Shown here: piece after piece, positions 53,056 to 62,390 of the stretch | How the letters are laid out: the number at the start of each line of letters is the position of its first letter | Position numbering within the stretch: position 1 is the stretch's first letter | Assembly: GCA_030753015.1 (NCBI GenBank) | Contig: JASMDC010000023.1 | Location: forward strand, 1 to 62,390 | DNA from: Candidatus Undinarchaeales archaeon | GTDB taxonomy: Archaea; SpSt-1190; JASMDC01 | Length of the DNA stretch: 62,390 bases | Reading direction: 5' to 3' | Program-made: the position numbers and the translations under genes | The notes under the pieces: model-generated | What the model was told of the DNA's origin: nothing | Seen by the model: only the letters and a program-made list of their open reading frames with translations | Database searches by the model: none

Positions 53056-54836
53056 GCGTCCCCACCTCCCGGGAGTACGAACGCTCCATGTGGACATATC
53101 TGTACGCATACGCCGCAGGACGTGCACAATGCCTCGTCGATGGCGACTCCACCTTCGATCCGGACGATGGCGGGGCATCCGAATGTGTTGATACAGACCT
53201 GGCAATCATTGCACCCGTCCACGACCGGGACGAGCTTCTTACGCTTGGCTTTGAACACACAGGGGCTACGGAGGATGACCACGGACACGCCGTCGTGAGC
53301 ATTGGCCTCTTTGAAGACCGCAATGGCGGCCGAAATGTCCTGAGGGTCCGTGATCTGCACGAACTCGACACCACAGGCACGCACCAAGGCCTCCATGTCG
53401 ACTGCGGGCGCGGGTTCGCCGGTGACGAGCCGTCCCGTGCCGGGATTTTCCTGGTGACCGGTCATCGCGGTGATGCGGTTATCGAGGATGACGACCGTGA
53501 TACGGGCCTTGTTGTACACGGCATTGATGAGGCCTGTGATACCTGAGTGAAAGAACGTTGAATCACCTATGACCGCGGAGGGGCGTTCATCAAGACCGGC
53601 AAAGTCCATACCGGACGCTTTTCCTATACTGGCACCCATGTCGAGGCAGGTGTCGATCCCCTTGAGAGGTGGAGCGAGCCCCAGCGTATAGCAGCCGATA
53701 TCGCCCGCTACAACTCGGCACTTGGCCCTTTTCATGGCATAGTAAGCTGAGCGATGGGAGCAACCCGGGCACAGTACGGGGGGGCGTGGAGGGACGGTCT
53801 CCGCGACAGGGGCGGTCTGCTCCCGTCCCAGGGCGGTCATCGCTCGATCAACGGTCATCTCCCCGTCATGTTGTACATGACCAGAGACCTTCCCGCGCAC
53901 CTCATGAGTGCATACGCGCAGGGCGTCCTCTTCCAGGAAGGGATCTCCATCCTCGAACACATAGATACGCTCCACTCTGCTGTCGAGCTCCTTGATGAGC
54001 GCTAGCGGGGGCGGGTAGGTGGCCACAGTGAGAAGGACCGCTTTCAGCCCGACCCTGGCCACTGCCTCTTTTGCGTATCTAGCTGCGGGGCCGGTGGCGA
54101 TGACGCCGATATCGCCCTCACCCTCTAGACGGTTATGGGGGAATGCGTCGATAGCCGCCATTATGTCAGGCTGCCGGTCCAAGAGCTGGCGATAACGCCT
54201 GCGAGCGTTGGCTGGAATCATGATGAACCGCCCCGGGTCCTTTGTGAACGAGCCCTTACGCTCTGGGCGAGTGTCCGGTCCGAAGGTCACCGGACCACGG
54301 GTATGGCACACCCGCGTGGTGAGGCGGAGGATGACGGGGATCTCGAACCGCTCAGACAGCTCGAAACCGGCCACGACGAAGTCCTTGGCCTCCTGCGGAT
54401 CTGCGGGTACGAGGGTGAGGGTCTTGGCACCCTTCACGTACATTCGTGAGTCCTGCTCGTTCTGCGAGGAATGCATCCCCGGATCATCGCCTACGGCAAC
54501 CACAAGGCCGCCCACTGTGCCTGTGTTGGTCAGAGACATGAAGGGATCCGCTGCGACGTTGAGCCCAACGTGTTTCATAGTGACAAGTGCTCTAGCGCCG
54601 GCGTAGGAAGCACCGGCTGCGACCTCGAGCGCCACCTTCTCATTGATGGACCATTCCACGTGGATGTCACGGGCCGTGGCCACAGGGGCCAGTGTCTCGA
54701 TAATCTCACTGGACGGGGTACCCGGGTATCCCGAGGCAACGGTCACTCCGGCCTCAAGCGCACCACGGGCAACCGCCTCGTTCCCCATGAGGAGGACCTT
54801 TGCACCCTCAGTCGCCTCGATCCTGACCTTGCTCAT
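53052..54836 (-). CDS. iorA: Indolepyruvate ferredoxin oxidoreductase, alpha subunit
   Basis: 594 residues. The pyrimidine-binding domain (ASGYPGTPSSEIIETLAPVA), a TPP-binding domain (CPGCSHRSAYYAM, GDIGCYTLGLAPPL, VIGDSTFFHSGITGLINAVY) and a C-terminal ferredoxin module follow in the usual order. The ferredoxin module has two 4Fe-4S motifs: CNDCQVCINTFGC followed by P, and CTSCGVCVQIC followed by P. The enzyme is anaerobic and oxygen-sensitive, and it serves aromatic amino-acid breakdown. The ATG at 54836 is about 26 bases after a GTTTTTAAGC box at 54856-54865, fitting a leaderless message. Confidence 0.95.
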   Translation of the reverse strand: MSKVRIEATEGAKVLLMGNEAVARGALEAGVTVASGYPGTPSSEIIETLAPVATARDIHVEWSINEKVALEVAAGASYAGARALVTMKHVGLNVAADPFMSLTNTGTVGGLVVAVGDDPGMHSSQNEQDSRMYVKGAKTLTLVPADPQEAKDFVVAGFELSERFEIPVILRLTTRVCHTRGPVTFGPDTRPERKGSFTKDPGRFIMIPANARRRYRQLLDRQPDIMAAIDAFPHNRLEGEGDIGVIATGPAARYAKEAVARVGLKAVLLTVATYPPPLALIKELDSRVERIYVFEDGDPFLEEDALRVCTHEVRGKVSGHVQHDGEMTVDRAMTALGREQTAPVAETVPPRPPVLCPGCSHRSAYYAMKRAKCRVVAGDIGCYTLGLAPPLKGIDTCLDMGASIGKASGMDFAGLDERPSAVIGDSTFFHSGITGLINAVYNKARITVVILDNRITAMTGHQENPGTGRLVTGEPAPAVDMEALVRACGVEFVQITDPQDISAAIAVFKEANAHDGVSVVILRSPCVFKAKRKKLVPVVDGCNDCQVCINTFGCPAIVRIEGGVAIDEALCTSCGVCVQICPHGAFVLPGGGDA

Positions 54837-54946
54837 GGGAGCGGAGGTAGGAAAGCGGCTTAAAAACCTTGGGGAAGAACCGCGGGTGTCACTGTCAAGC
54901 ATTCCCCGAAAACTTATAAAACCGGCCTCGCGTCCGTCCATCCGCT

Positions 54947-57016
54947 ATGGGGCACACCCTTATCATCGCGGAGAAACCTCGGGCCGCCGCCCGAATTGCT
55001 GCGGCCTTGGCCGACGGTGAGGTGATCAAGAAAGGAAGTAAGGGCGTCTCATCGTATTCGCTCACTCGAAAAGGCCAGAAGATTGTCGTTGCTGCCGCCG
55101 TTGGCCACATCTACTCCCTCCGTCAGAATGATAAGAAGGGCTGGGTGTACCCGGTGTTCGACGTGGACTGGGCCCCTGCGCACGAGGTTCGCAAGGATGG
55201 GGCATACACGAAGAAGTACCTCACTGCCCTCAAGGCGGCGGCCAAGGGTGCCGAGCGCTTCGTAGTGGCCTGCGACTTCGACATCGAGGGTAGCGTTATC
55301 GGGTTCAACGTACTGAGGTTCGCCTGTAAGAAGAAGGACGGCGCCCGGATGCACTTCTCCACCCTCACCAAGCACGAGCTTGAAGAGGCTTTCGAGAAGG
55401 CTAATCCTTCTCTCGATTGGGGTATGGTGGAAGCGGGGCTCACCCGCCATGTAGCCGACTGGTTCTTCGGTATCAACCTCTCACGGGCTCTTACACTGGC
55501 CATCAAGAACGCTGTCGGGATGTTTAAGGTCATGAGCACAGGCCGCGTCCAAGGCCCCACGCTCGCCATCCTGTGCGAGCGCGAGCTCGAGATCAAGGCT
55601 TTCGAGCCCACGCCGTTCTGGCAGCTCGAGCTCCATGCCTTGGTGGACGGGGCTGAGATCGTGGCGCTCCACGCTGCCGACAAGTTCTGGAAGGAGAATG
55701 AGGCCACGACCGCCCACTCACGCTCCCAGGCCGATCCCGGTATCGTTCAAGACGTTTCCCGGAAGAAGTTCGAGCAGGCCGTACCGCCGCCCTTCGACCT
55801 CACTTCGCTCCAATCCGAGGCATACAAACAGTTCAGCTTCGCCCCCACACGCACTCAGGAGCTTGCTCAGACACTCTATGAGTCGGGGCTCATCTCGTAC
55901 CCCCGTACATCGAGCCAGAAGCTCCCCGAACGCATCGGATTCAAAGAGATCCTCAAGGGACTTGCCTCCCTCTTTCCCAAGGAGGTCGAGCTCCTCTTGG
56001 GCATGAAGAAGCTCGTCCCCAAGGAGGGGAAGAAAGAGGATTCTGCCCACCCCGCCATCTACCCCACTGGCGAGAAGCCCAAGATGCTCACCGATCAGGA
56101 GCGAAAGCTCTTCGATCTTATCGCCCGCCGTTTCCTTGCGGTCTTTGGAGAACCCGCCGTTCGGGAGAGCCTGAAGGTCACCATCCGCGTGGGCGAGGAA
56201 GACTTCATCGCAGAGGGGAAGCGCACGGTGGAACCGAACTGGCACACACTCTATGGACCCTTTGCTAAGTTCGAGGAGGTGCTCCTCCCGAACATGGACA
56301 AAGGGCAGGAGGTCAGTGTACAGAGCATCGACCTTCTTTCGAAGGAGACGCAGCCCCCCCGGCGCTTCTCGCCCGCGTCACTTGTCAAGCGGATGGAGAA
56401 AGAGAACATCGGCACCAAGGCAACGAGAGCATCCACGGTGGACACCCTTTCATCGCGAGGGTACGTGACCGGGGATATTATCGAGGTCACTGAACTAGGT
56501 CTTCAAGTCTACTCCATCCTCACCAAGTACAGCCCGCGTATCCTCGATGTCGAGCTAACACGCCAGTTCGAGGATGACATGATCCGCATCCAGGAGCGAA
56601 AGACCGACCGGAAAGAGGTGCTCGAGCGACTGCGTTCCAAGCTCGAGGACATCCTAACGGAGTTCAAGTCCAACGAGGACAAGATCGGAAAAGAACTTGC
56701 TGATGCTATCAGAGCCACCAACCGTGCAGCCCTGGTCATAGGCCCCTGTCCGGTATGCGGGAAGGGCGACGTTCGCATCATCCGTAGCAAGAAGAGCGGT
56801 AAGCGCTTCGCGGGATGTTCGAACTACCCCGAGTGCTCCAACTCTTACCCCCTACCCCAGCGCGGGAACATCATCGGTAGTAAGAAACCATGCCCGACAT
56901 GCAATCACCCCAGGATTACGGTGAAGGGCGGCGGCAGGCGACCTTGGAGGATGTGCCTGAATATGGAATGCCCGAGTCGGGAACGGAAAGAAGAAAACGG
57001 AGGGAATAATCCGTGA
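54947..57016 (+). CDS. topA: DNA topoisomerase I (type IA)
   Basis: 689 residues. A Toprim domain ([30 protein letters not shown] with the metal-binding acids) is followed by the type IA core with the active tyrosine in [13 protein letters not shown]. Two C-terminal zinc fingers (CPVCGKG...CSNYPEC and CPTCNHP...CLNMEC) bind DNA. It relaxes negative supercoils. It starts at an ATG preceded by ACTTATAAAAC at 54910-54920. The stop overlaps the start of leuS (GTGA). Confidence 0.94.
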   Translation: MGHTLIIAEKPRAAARIAAALADGEVIKKGSKGVSSYSLTRKGQKIVVAAAVGHIYSLRQNDKKGWVYPVFDVDWAPAHEVRKDGAYTKKYLTALKAAAKGAERFVVACDFDIEGSVIGFNVLRFACKKKDGARMHFSTLTKHELEEAFEKANPSLDWGMVEAGLTRHVADWFFGINLSRALTLAIKNAVGMFKVMSTGRVQGPTLAILCERELEIKAFEPTPFWQLELHALVDGAEIVALHAADKFWKENEATTAHSRSQADPGIVQDVSRKKFEQAVPPPFDLTSLQSEAYKQFSFAPTRTQELAQTLYESGLISYPRTSSQKLPERIGFKEILKGLASLFPKEVELLLGMKKLVPKEGKKEDSAHPAIYPTGEKPKMLTDQERKLFDLIARRFLAVFGEPAVRESLKVTIRVGEEDFIAEGKRTVEPNWHTLYGPFAKFEEVLLPNMDKGQEVSVQSIDLLSKETQPPRRFSPASLVKRMEKENIGTKATRASTVDTLSSRGYVTGDIIEVTELGLQVYSILTKYSPRILDVELTRQFEDDMIRIQERKTDRKEVLERLRSKLEDILTEFKSNEDKIGKELADAIRATNRAALVIGPCPVCGKGDVRIIRSKKSGKRFAGCSNYPECSNSYPLPQRGNIIGSKKPCPTCNHPRITVKGGGRRPWRMCLNMECPSRERKEENGGNNP

Positions 57017-59793
57017 GCGGTTATGACCACGCTCGGATCGAGCAGACATGGCAGAAGCGTTGGGAGGAGGCCGGTATCTTCAAGGTCTCCGAGGATCCCG
57101 CTAAAAAGAAGTTCTACTGCCTCGAGATGTATCCCTATCCATCGGCGACCCTCCACGCCGGTCACCTGCGTAACTACGCCCTTGGCGACACCCTCACCCG
57201 CTTCAAACGCATGCGGGGATACAATGTGCTCTACCCCATGGGCTACGATGCGTTCGGCCTACCCGCGGAGAACGCTGCCATCAAGCATAGCACCGATCCT
57301 GAGACGTGGACCTGGGACAACATCAACGCCATCAAGGTCCAGCAGAAGCGCATGGGACTAAGTTACGACTGGGACCGTCAGATCCAGAGCTGTACTGAGG
57401 ACTATTACCGCTGGAACCAATGGATCTTCCTCAAGCTCATGGAGAAGGGTCTGGTGGACCGACGCGGAGCCATCGTTAACTGGTGCCCGTCGTGCGCCAC
57501 CGTGCTGGCCAACGAGCAGAACATCAACGGCAAGTGCTGGCGCTGCTCCTCCACCGTGGAGTATAAGGACCTCACCCAGTGGTACTTCAAGATCACCGAG
57601 TATGCCGAAGAGCTGCTGTCCGGTCTAGAGGGCCTTGACTGGCCAGAGCGTGTCAAGATCATGCAGCGCAACTGGATCGGGCGCAGCGAGGGCACCATCA
57701 TCGAGTTCGAGGTCAAGGATACCGGTGAGACCGTGCCCATCTTCACAACCCGCGCCGACACCCTCTACGGCGTCACCTTCATGGTGTTCGCTCCCGAGCA
57801 TCCTTGGGTGCACACATGGGTGAAAGGCACCGAGTACGAGGAGGAGTTCAACGCCTTCCTTGCCGAAGTGCAACTGGAGGACAAGTTCGAGCGAACCGAC
57901 GCGGAGCATGAGAAGAAGGGTATGTTCATCGGGAAGCACGCAATACACCCCATCCTCGGGACGGAGATCCCGATCTACGTGGGTAATTTCGTTATCTACG
58001 AGTACGGTGCCGGGGCCGTTATGGCAGTTCCTGCTCACGACCAGCGCGACTTCGAGTTCGCTAAGAAATTCGACATCCCGATCATCGTGGTCATCCAGGC
58101 CCGTGGCTACAAGCTGGAAGCGGATAAGATGCACCGCGCATACATCGAGGACGGCGACCTGGTCAACTCGGCCGAGTTCGACGACTGGGAGAACCGCGAC
58201 GCGATCGACGCAATCGGGAAGAGGCTCAAGGAGATGGGTAAGGGAGGCCCCACGGTGAACTACCGACTCCGTGACTGGCTGATCTCACGTCAGCGCTACT
58301 GGGGCACACCGATCCCCATTATCTATTGCGACAAGTGCGGTATCGTCCCCGTGTCAGAGGACCAGCTGCCCGTTTTGCTTCCCAAGGACGTCACGTTCAG
58401 CGGGGGTGGGAATCCCCTGGAGACCTCCAAGGGATTCGTGAACACTACCTGCCCCACATGCGGCAAGCCGGCTCGACGCGAGACGGACACAATGGACACC
58501 TTCGTGGACTCGTCCTGGTACTTCCTGCGGTACTGCTCCCCTCAAGAGAACGCTGCTCCTTTCGCTCGGGACGCGGCCCAGTACTGGATGGCTGTGGACC
58601 AGTACATCGGTGGTATCGAGCATGCGGTGTTGCACCTGTTGTATGCTCGCTTCTTCACAAAGGCACTCCGGGACATGGAGCTCCACAGTATCGACGAGCC
58701 CTTCTCGGCCCTCCTGTGCCAAGGCATGGTGAACAAGGAGGCACCGTTCTGTGAGACGTGCGATATCCACCTCCAACCAGGCAGGCACGAGAATAGGAAA
58801 TGCGTCGAGTGCGGGAATCCCTATGTCATGCGCACGGCCAAGATGTCCAAGAGCCTGGGGAACACCGTCAACGTCATGGAGCTCATCGAGCGGGCGGGCG
58901 CCGACGCCTCGCGCTTGTTCATCCTCTTCGGCTCGAATCCCGAGAAGGAGTTCGAGTGGGCAGACCAGGGGCTGGAGAACGCGAGCAAATTCCTCCATAG
59001 GCTCTACCATACACTTAGTGAGCATCCCTCCGACGTGCGCGAGGACATCATCTCAACAGACGATCATATGCTCTTCCTGCTCCACCGCACCATCCGCAAT
59101 GCTACCCGCAACTACGAACAGTTATTGTTCCGTTGGGCAATCCATGAAGTGATGGCATTCACCAAAGAGCTCAGCCGATACAAGCTAGGGAGCGTCAACC
59201 GCAAGGTGTACGAGGAATGTGTCCGTAACCTCGCACTGCTCGTGGCCCCCATCACACCACACCTTGCTGAGGACGTGTGGGAGCACCACGGGAGGGGGGG
59301 ATTCATCTCGCTGGCATCGTGGCCCGAGCATGATCCGAAAGTGCTCACGCCCGAGTCAGAGTACCAGTGGGGCCTCTACAGCGCAATCTGCGACGATGTG
59401 GTAGAGATCCAGGGCATCCTGGGCAGCAACAAGCACGAAGCGATCACGCTCATCGGAGCTGCCGACTGGAAGTTCGACTTCATGCGGCGGTACTCGGAGG
59501 TCTCTGGCGACGAGCGCGATCAGGGCACGCTCATGAAGGCCGTCATGGAGGTGGACACCCTCCGCCGGTACGGGAAGCAGGTCTCACAGCTCATCCCACG
59601 TCTCCTGAAGAATCCCTCGTGGGTACCGTCACTCGTGCTGTCTGAGGATGACGATGCGCAGGCTCTGGAGCTAGTTGCCCCCATGGTGTCCAAACGTTTC
59701 GGATGCGCGGTGGAGGTCGTCCGCGAGACCCTCTCGAAGGACGCGAAGGCCACCCGGGCATTGCCGGGGAAGCCCGCGATCGTGGTACAATAG
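57013..59793 (+). CDS. leuS: Leucyl-tRNA synthetase, bacterial type
   Basis: 926 residues. Class I motifs are [13 protein letters not shown] (HIGH) and KMSKSLGN. The sequence follows the bacterial/mitochondrial LeuRS pattern ([53 protein letters not shown], editing domain with [13 protein letters not shown]). Archaeal LeuRS is a distinct type, so this gene is probably a bacterial acquisition, now embedded in an operon with topA through a GTGA overlap. The product charges tRNA-Leu, one of which lies at 21233-21317. Confidence 0.94.
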   Translation: MSGYDHARIEQTWQKRWEEAGIFKVSEDPAKKKFYCLEMYPYPSATLHAGHLRNYALGDTLTRFKRMRGYNVLYPMGYDAFGLPAENAAIKHSTDPETWTWDNINAIKVQQKRMGLSYDWDRQIQSCTEDYYRWNQWIFLKLMEKGLVDRRGAIVNWCPSCATVLANEQNINGKCWRCSSTVEYKDLTQWYFKITEYAEELLSGLEGLDWPERVKIMQRNWIGRSEGTIIEFEVKDTGETVPIFTTRADTLYGVTFMVFAPEHPWVHTWVKGTEYEEEFNAFLAEVQLEDKFERTDAEHEKKGMFIGKHAIHPILGTEIPIYVGNFVIYEYGAGAVMAVPAHDQRDFEFAKKFDIPIIVVIQARGYKLEADKMHRAYIEDGDLVNSAEFDDWENRDAIDAIGKRLKEMGKGGPTVNYRLRDWLISRQRYWGTPIPIIYCDKCGIVPVSEDQLPVLLPKDVTFSGGGNPLETSKGFVNTTCPTCGKPARRETDTMDTFVDSSWYFLRYCSPQENAAPFARDAAQYWMAVDQYIGGIEHAVLHLLYARFFTKALRDMELHSIDEPFSALLCQGMVNKEAPFCETCDIHLQPGRHENRKCVECGNPYVMRTAKMSKSLGNTVNVMELIERAGADASRLFILFGSNPEKEFEWADQGLENASKFLHRLYHTLSEHPSDVREDIISTDDHMLFLLHRTIRNATRNYEQLLFRWAIHEVMAFTKELSRYKLGSVNRKVYEECVRNLALLVAPITPHLAEDVWEHHGRGGFISLASWPEHDPKVLTPESEYQWGLYSAICDDVVEIQGILGSNKHEAITLIGAADWKFDFMRRYSEVSGDERDQGTLMKAVMEVDTLRRYGKQVSQLIPRLLKNPSWVPSLVLSEDDDAQALELVAPMVSKRFGCAVEVVRETLSKDAKATRALPGKPAIVVQ

Positions 59794-59794
59794 C

Positions 59795-60472
59795 TCACTC
59801 GACCGGTCGACAGGGAGCCCCCCCCGGGAGCCCCATCCTCAGTCGCACGTTATCCAAGTCTGCGAGCTCTTCAGCTGTGAGCGCCACCTCTCCACCGAGC
59901 CGTCGGGCCCTGTACACCGTCTCTGCAAGATGCTCCACCTCCTCCAGGCGGTGATAAGCCTCCTCGAGGTCGCCACCGAAGGTCACGACACCGTGATTTG
60001 CCAGGAGCACCGCGTTGGCATCAGCAAGGAACGGTGCCACCGATTCCGGGACCTCCCACGTCGAGAGGGTCGCATAGGATGCCAAGGGTACGGCGCCCAC
60101 GGTGAGCACGCTCTCGGGTAGAACGGCGCGGTCCAAGGGGATGCGTGCCGTAGCGAAGGCCGTGCAGAATGGAGGGTGTGCATGGACCACCGCCGCCACA
60201 TCAGGTCGTACGGTGTACGCAGCCAGATGGAGCCTGAACTCGGAAGATTGCCTGTAGAGGCAATCCTGGCGAACGAGCTTGCCGGCACCGTCCACAAGCA
60301 CTATCTGTTCAGGTGACATCTCACCCTTGCACACCCCGGAAGGTGTTGTGAGGAACAGGTCATCCCCGCATCTGGCGGATATATTTCCCGACGTCGCCAC
60401 GACGTAGCGGTGATCGTACATCCGTCGACCTATGTCGCAGATACGCTGTCGCAACCAGTCGGGATTGGCCAT
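59795..60472 (-). CDS. Class II aldolase (L-fuculose-1-phosphate aldolase type)
   Basis: 225 residues. The zinc site is formed by AHPP with its preceding His (VVHAHPPF) and a later His (LLANHGVV), and SSEFRLHLAAY supplies the catalytic glutamate. The ATSGNISAR segment binds phosphate. Members split sugar-1-phosphates such as fuculose- or rhamnulose-1-phosphate into dihydroxyacetone phosphate and lactaldehyde. Class II aldolases of this type occur in fucose/rhamnose microcompartment loci. It lies 6 bases after the DeoC-fusion gene in the same transcript. Its own encapsulation peptide is not obvious. Confidence 0.85.
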   Translation of the reverse strand: MANPDWLRQRICDIGRRMYDHRYVVATSGNISARCGDDLFLTTPSGVCKGEMSPEQIVLVDGAGKLVRQDCLYRQSSEFRLHLAAYTVRPDVAAVVHAHPPFCTAFATARIPLDRAVLPESVLTVGAVPLASYATLSTWEVPESVAPFLADANAVLLANHGVVTFGGDLEEAYHRLEEVEHLAETVYRARRLGGEVALTAEELADLDNVRLRMGLPGGAPCRPVE

Positions 60473-60478
60473 TGGAAG

Positions 60479-61891
60479 CTAGTTACCTTCACCGCTCTCG
60501 GCGCCTTTAGTGATGGCGACGGAAGCGGAGGCTCCGATACGGGTCGCTCCCGCAGCGATCATGGCCTTGGCGGTCTCGGTATCACGGATCCCACCTGATG
60601 CCTTTATTCCCATGTCGGGGCCGACGGTGGTCCGCATGAGCGCGATGTCCTCCACAGTGGCACCCGAGGGCCCGAATCCTGTTGAGGTCTTGACGAAGTC
60701 GGCGCCGGCCATCTTGGCCAATAGGCAGCCGCGCACCTTCTCATCCTTGCTCAGGAGCGCGGTCTCAAGGATTACCTTGACGATCGCTTGGCCTTGAGCC
60801 GCTTCGACCACGGCCTCTATATCGCGACGGACGAGATCGTCGTCCCCGGACTTGAGCGCACCTACGTTGATGACCATGTCTATCTCGTTGGCGCCATTTG
60901 CGATGGCATCACGGGTTTCAATACCCTTGGTCGTGGGTGTTGTGGCACCCAGTGGGAATCCGATGACAGTAGTGACCTTCACATTGGATCCCTTCACCAG
61001 GTCGGCGGCTTGCTTGACGTTTGTGGGATTGATGCACACCGAGGCGAAGCCGTACTGGACGGCCTCCTCGCATAGCTTGCGGATCTGCTCGGTGGTGGCG
61101 TCGGGTTTGAGCAGAGTGTGGTCGATCGTCTTGGCGATCTCCTTGTCCTCGATCCGCGTTCCCGCCGCTGCGCCGATGCGGTCGGCACCAGCAGCGAGTA
61201 TGCCACGGACACTATCGGCGTTGTTGATCACGCAAAGCCCGCATGCCAGGCACTCCTCACCCTTGCCCTGTGCGCACACGAGGGATACCTTCTTCCCTCC
61301 GGCGATATCGGCCAGGTCGACCAGTGTGAGCCCGAGCTCCTCCAAGCCATCGAGCATGCCCTCCAAGCGTTTACGGGCCCCATCAGGTACCTGCTCCAGG
61401 GGGATACATGCGGAGGGGATACCGTCACGTGCCGCTACGACGGTCTTTCCCTGAAGAGCTGCGAACACCGCGAGCTTGACAGGTAGTGTGTCTGTTACGG
61501 TGTCAGCTATCTTCGATGCCGACGCAAGGTCCAGAAGAGGGATGAATACCACAGATGCACCTTTGAGAAGGTTGAGTACATCAGGGCCATCGCTCTCGGT
61601 GAGAATAGTAGCTCCGGGCGCTGCCACGGAGAGCCTCGAACTCGGGAAGAGCGCCTCTGCCCCGTTCGCGAGCACGATGGTGGCGTCGGATGCCTCGGCA
61701 CAGATGCACCGCACCTGGTCGAGCACGGCATCCACATCGCCGCGGTCCCCTGCGAGCACAACGAGCACTCCTCCTGGGGGAGTCGAGGGAGCAAAGGATT
61801 CGGGACACGCTTTCTCAGGCGCTTCCATTCGCTTCATGACCTGCTCCGTGACCTTCTTAACAAGCGATTCGATGTCGGTGTCCTGAACCAT
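60479..61891 (-). CDS. deoC: Deoxyribose-phosphate aldolase fused to an N-terminal microcompartment-type domain
   Basis: 470 residues. Residues 6-22 ([17 protein letters not shown]) form an amphipathic helix followed by a Pro/Ala linker, exactly the form of an encapsulation peptide. Residues about 41-200 are a Rossmann-like or flavoprotein-like domain ([33 protein letters not shown]). A C214-x2-C217-x2-C220 motif follows. Residues 250-470 are class I Deo[27 protein letters not shown], the Schiff-base lysine in [10 protein letters not shown], and IKASGGIRD. It splits 2-deoxyribose-5-phosphate into acetaldehyde and glyceraldehyde-3-phosphate. The ATG at 61891 follows an AGAGG site; EutN is directly upstream. 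Confidence 0.88.
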   Translation of the reverse strand: MVQDTDIESLVKKVTEQVMKRMEAPEKACPESFAPSTPPGGVLVVLAGDRGDVDAVLDQVRCICAEASDATIVLANGAEALFPSSRLSVAAPGATILTESDGPDVLNLLKGASVVFIPLLDLASASKIADTVTDTLPVKLAVFAALQGKTVVAARDGIPSACIPLEQVPDGARKRLEGMLDGLEELGLTLVDLADIAGGKKVSLVCAQGKGEECLACGLCVINNADSVRGILAAGADRIGAAAGTRIEDKEIAKTIDHTLLKPDATTEQIRKLCEEAVQYGFASVCINPTNVKQAADLVKGSNVKVTTVIGFPLGATTPTTKGIETRDAIANGANEIDMVINVGALKSGDDDLVRRDIEAVVEAAQGQAIVKVILETALLSKDEKVRGCLLAKMAGADFVKTSTGFGPSGATVEDIALMRTTVGPDMGIKASGGIRDTETAKAMIAAGATRIGASASVAITKGAESGEGN

Positions 61892-61896
61892 TGTAA

Positions 61897-62187
61897 TCAA
61901 CCTCTGACCAGTGCTGGGTCGGGTATGTTCACTCCCTCTACATGGCCAATTATTGCTAGGTCCACGGGGAGAAAGTGGCCCTCGAATGGGTGGGTGGCCT
62001 CCTTCTTTGTGGCAAGATATACCAGTTCACCAGGCCCGGTCGTGCCTAGTGCGTCGACCGCGACCTCATGACGGCCAATTACCTCTCCGGCCTCATTGAC
62101 GCGCTGCACAACAAGGAGCTTGATGCCCGTGAGATGGGGGTCCTTTTGTGTACATACGACATTGCCCACCACCTGCGCGAGGAGCAT
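61897..62187 (-). CDS. eutN: EutN/CcmL-type microcompartment vertex (pentamer) protein
   Basis: 96 residues, standard for the family: start [20 protein letters not shown], then [20 protein letters not shown] and AIIGHVEGV near the end. Such proteins form the pentamers that cap shell vertices of bacterial microcompartments. The ATG at 62187 is preferred over one 13 codons earlier: a TTTAAA-type TATA box at 62211-62218 implies transcription from that ATG, and family members start here. It is the first gene of the eutN-deoC-aldolase operon. Confidence 0.92.
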   Translation of the reverse strand: MLLAQVVGNVVCTQKDPHLTGIKLLVVQRVNEAGEVIGRHEVAVDALGTTGPGELVYLATKKEATHPFEGHFLPVDLAIIGHVEGVNIPDPALVRG

Positions 62188-62210
62188 GGCGGGAAGGGAG
62201 CGCTGCAGCT

Positions 62211-62220
62211 TTAAATAGGT
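62211..62220 (-). promoter_or_regulatory. TATA box of the microcompartment operon
   Basis: Minus-strand ACCTATTTAA lies about 27 bases before the ATG of eutN. Together with the terminator just upstream it shows that eutN-deoC-aldolase is a separate unit from the gene cut by the right edge. Confidence 0.6.
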
Positions 62221-62235
62221 TGTCACAGGGTTTAG

Positions 62236-62273
62236 AATAAGAAGATGGGGGCCCCGGCCATGGCCGGAACCCC
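62236..62273 (-). terminator. Hairpin terminator of the gene at the right edge
   Basis: The minus strand forms GGGGUUCCGGCC/GGCCGGGGCCCC, a 12-bp stem whose two non-Watson-Crick positions are U-G pairs on that strand. It is followed by AUCUUCUUAUUCU. The core CCGGCCATGGCCGG at 62254-62267 is a perfect palindrome. Confidence 0.65.
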
Positions 62274-62311
62274 TCCAGCCCGTTCTCTATCTGTTTGCGA
62301 TCTCTGTAAGG

Positions 62312-62390
62312 TTACACGACCTGGTGCGATACCTTGAATCCGCTGGGCAGGTTCAGACCAATGATGATGCGCTGGTCCTTCACATCCCCG
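62312..62390 (-). CDS. C-terminal end of a gene cut by the window edge
   Basis: The minus frame ending at TAA (62312-62314) reads GDVKDQRIIIGLNLPSGFKV then SHQVV. The frame is open to the edge, a terminator follows, and it points the same way as the microcompartment genes. It may be another member of that locus, but 25 residues do not let me recognise the family. Confidence 0.55.
   Translation of the reverse strand, partial: GDVKDQRIIIGLNLPSGFKVSHQVV

Overview
This is an archaeal chromosome segment of fairly high G+C content. Archaeal information-processing genes show this: ribosomal proteins S13, S4, S11 and L15e, RNA polymerase subunit D with a ferredoxin-like insert, transcription factor TFE, a class I CCA-adding enzyme, a PDCD5-family protein, a GHMP-type shikimate kinase, indolepyruvate ferredoxin oxidoreductase (IorAB) and an endonuclease Q-like nuclease. 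TATA boxes lie about 26 bases before many start codons, so many mRNAs are probably leaderless. In several divergent gene pairs one AT-rich box could serve both directions. I see a euryarchaeal-type gene order (S13-S4-S11-RpoD) but cannot fix the phylum. There are no rRNA genes, CRISPR arrays or insertion sequences.

Layout. 1-840: a J-domain protein behind a palindromic promoter. 841-7615: a surface-glycan block (sugar-nucleotide transferase, GT-C-like membrane protein, GlcNAc-1-P transferase family protein, DUF354 protein, NodU-type carbamoyltransferase). 7638-9353: an alpha-glucan phosphorylase. 9470-16803: a signalling-like block with a KaiC-like ATPase, a KaiC-GTPase fusion, a roadblock protein, a 4-TM protein and two large paralogous membrane proteins, one interrupted by an in-frame amber codon. 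16859-21317: shikimate genes, the S13-S4-S11-RpoD operon and tRNA-Leu. 21395-29136: mostly uncharacterised proteins, plus a flavodoxin-ferredoxin, an acetyltransferase, endonuclease Q and a beta-CASP-like hydrolase. 29163-37989: a 1198-residue cysteine-rich surface protein beside two divergent cassettes of small related membrane proteins. 38057-50314: TFE, an AI-2E-type permease, a coiled-coil surface protein, CCA enzyme, enolase, PDCD5, a radical SAM protein, a second large surface protein and L15e with its RNA-binding partner. 50554-59793: a membrane-anchored winged-helix regulator, tRNA-Arg, a SerK/ParB-like protein with IorBA, topoisomerase I and a bacterial-type leucyl-tRNA synthetase.

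59795 to the right edge: the start or end of a bacterial-microcompartment locus. It holds a EutN/CcmL vertex protein, a deoxyribose-phosphate aldolase with an encapsulation-peptide-like N-terminus and an extra domain, and a class II (fuculose-phosphate-type) aldolase. Both aldolases release a short aldehyde, the usual intermediate confined in such compartments. The hexameric shell proteins and aldehyde dehydrogenase that would complete it are not in the window.

The three parts most likely to hide something new are the archaeal microcompartment locus, the KaiC/GTPase/roadblock membrane system, and the divergent membrane-protein cassettes that share a repeat-rich control region at 35123-35611.
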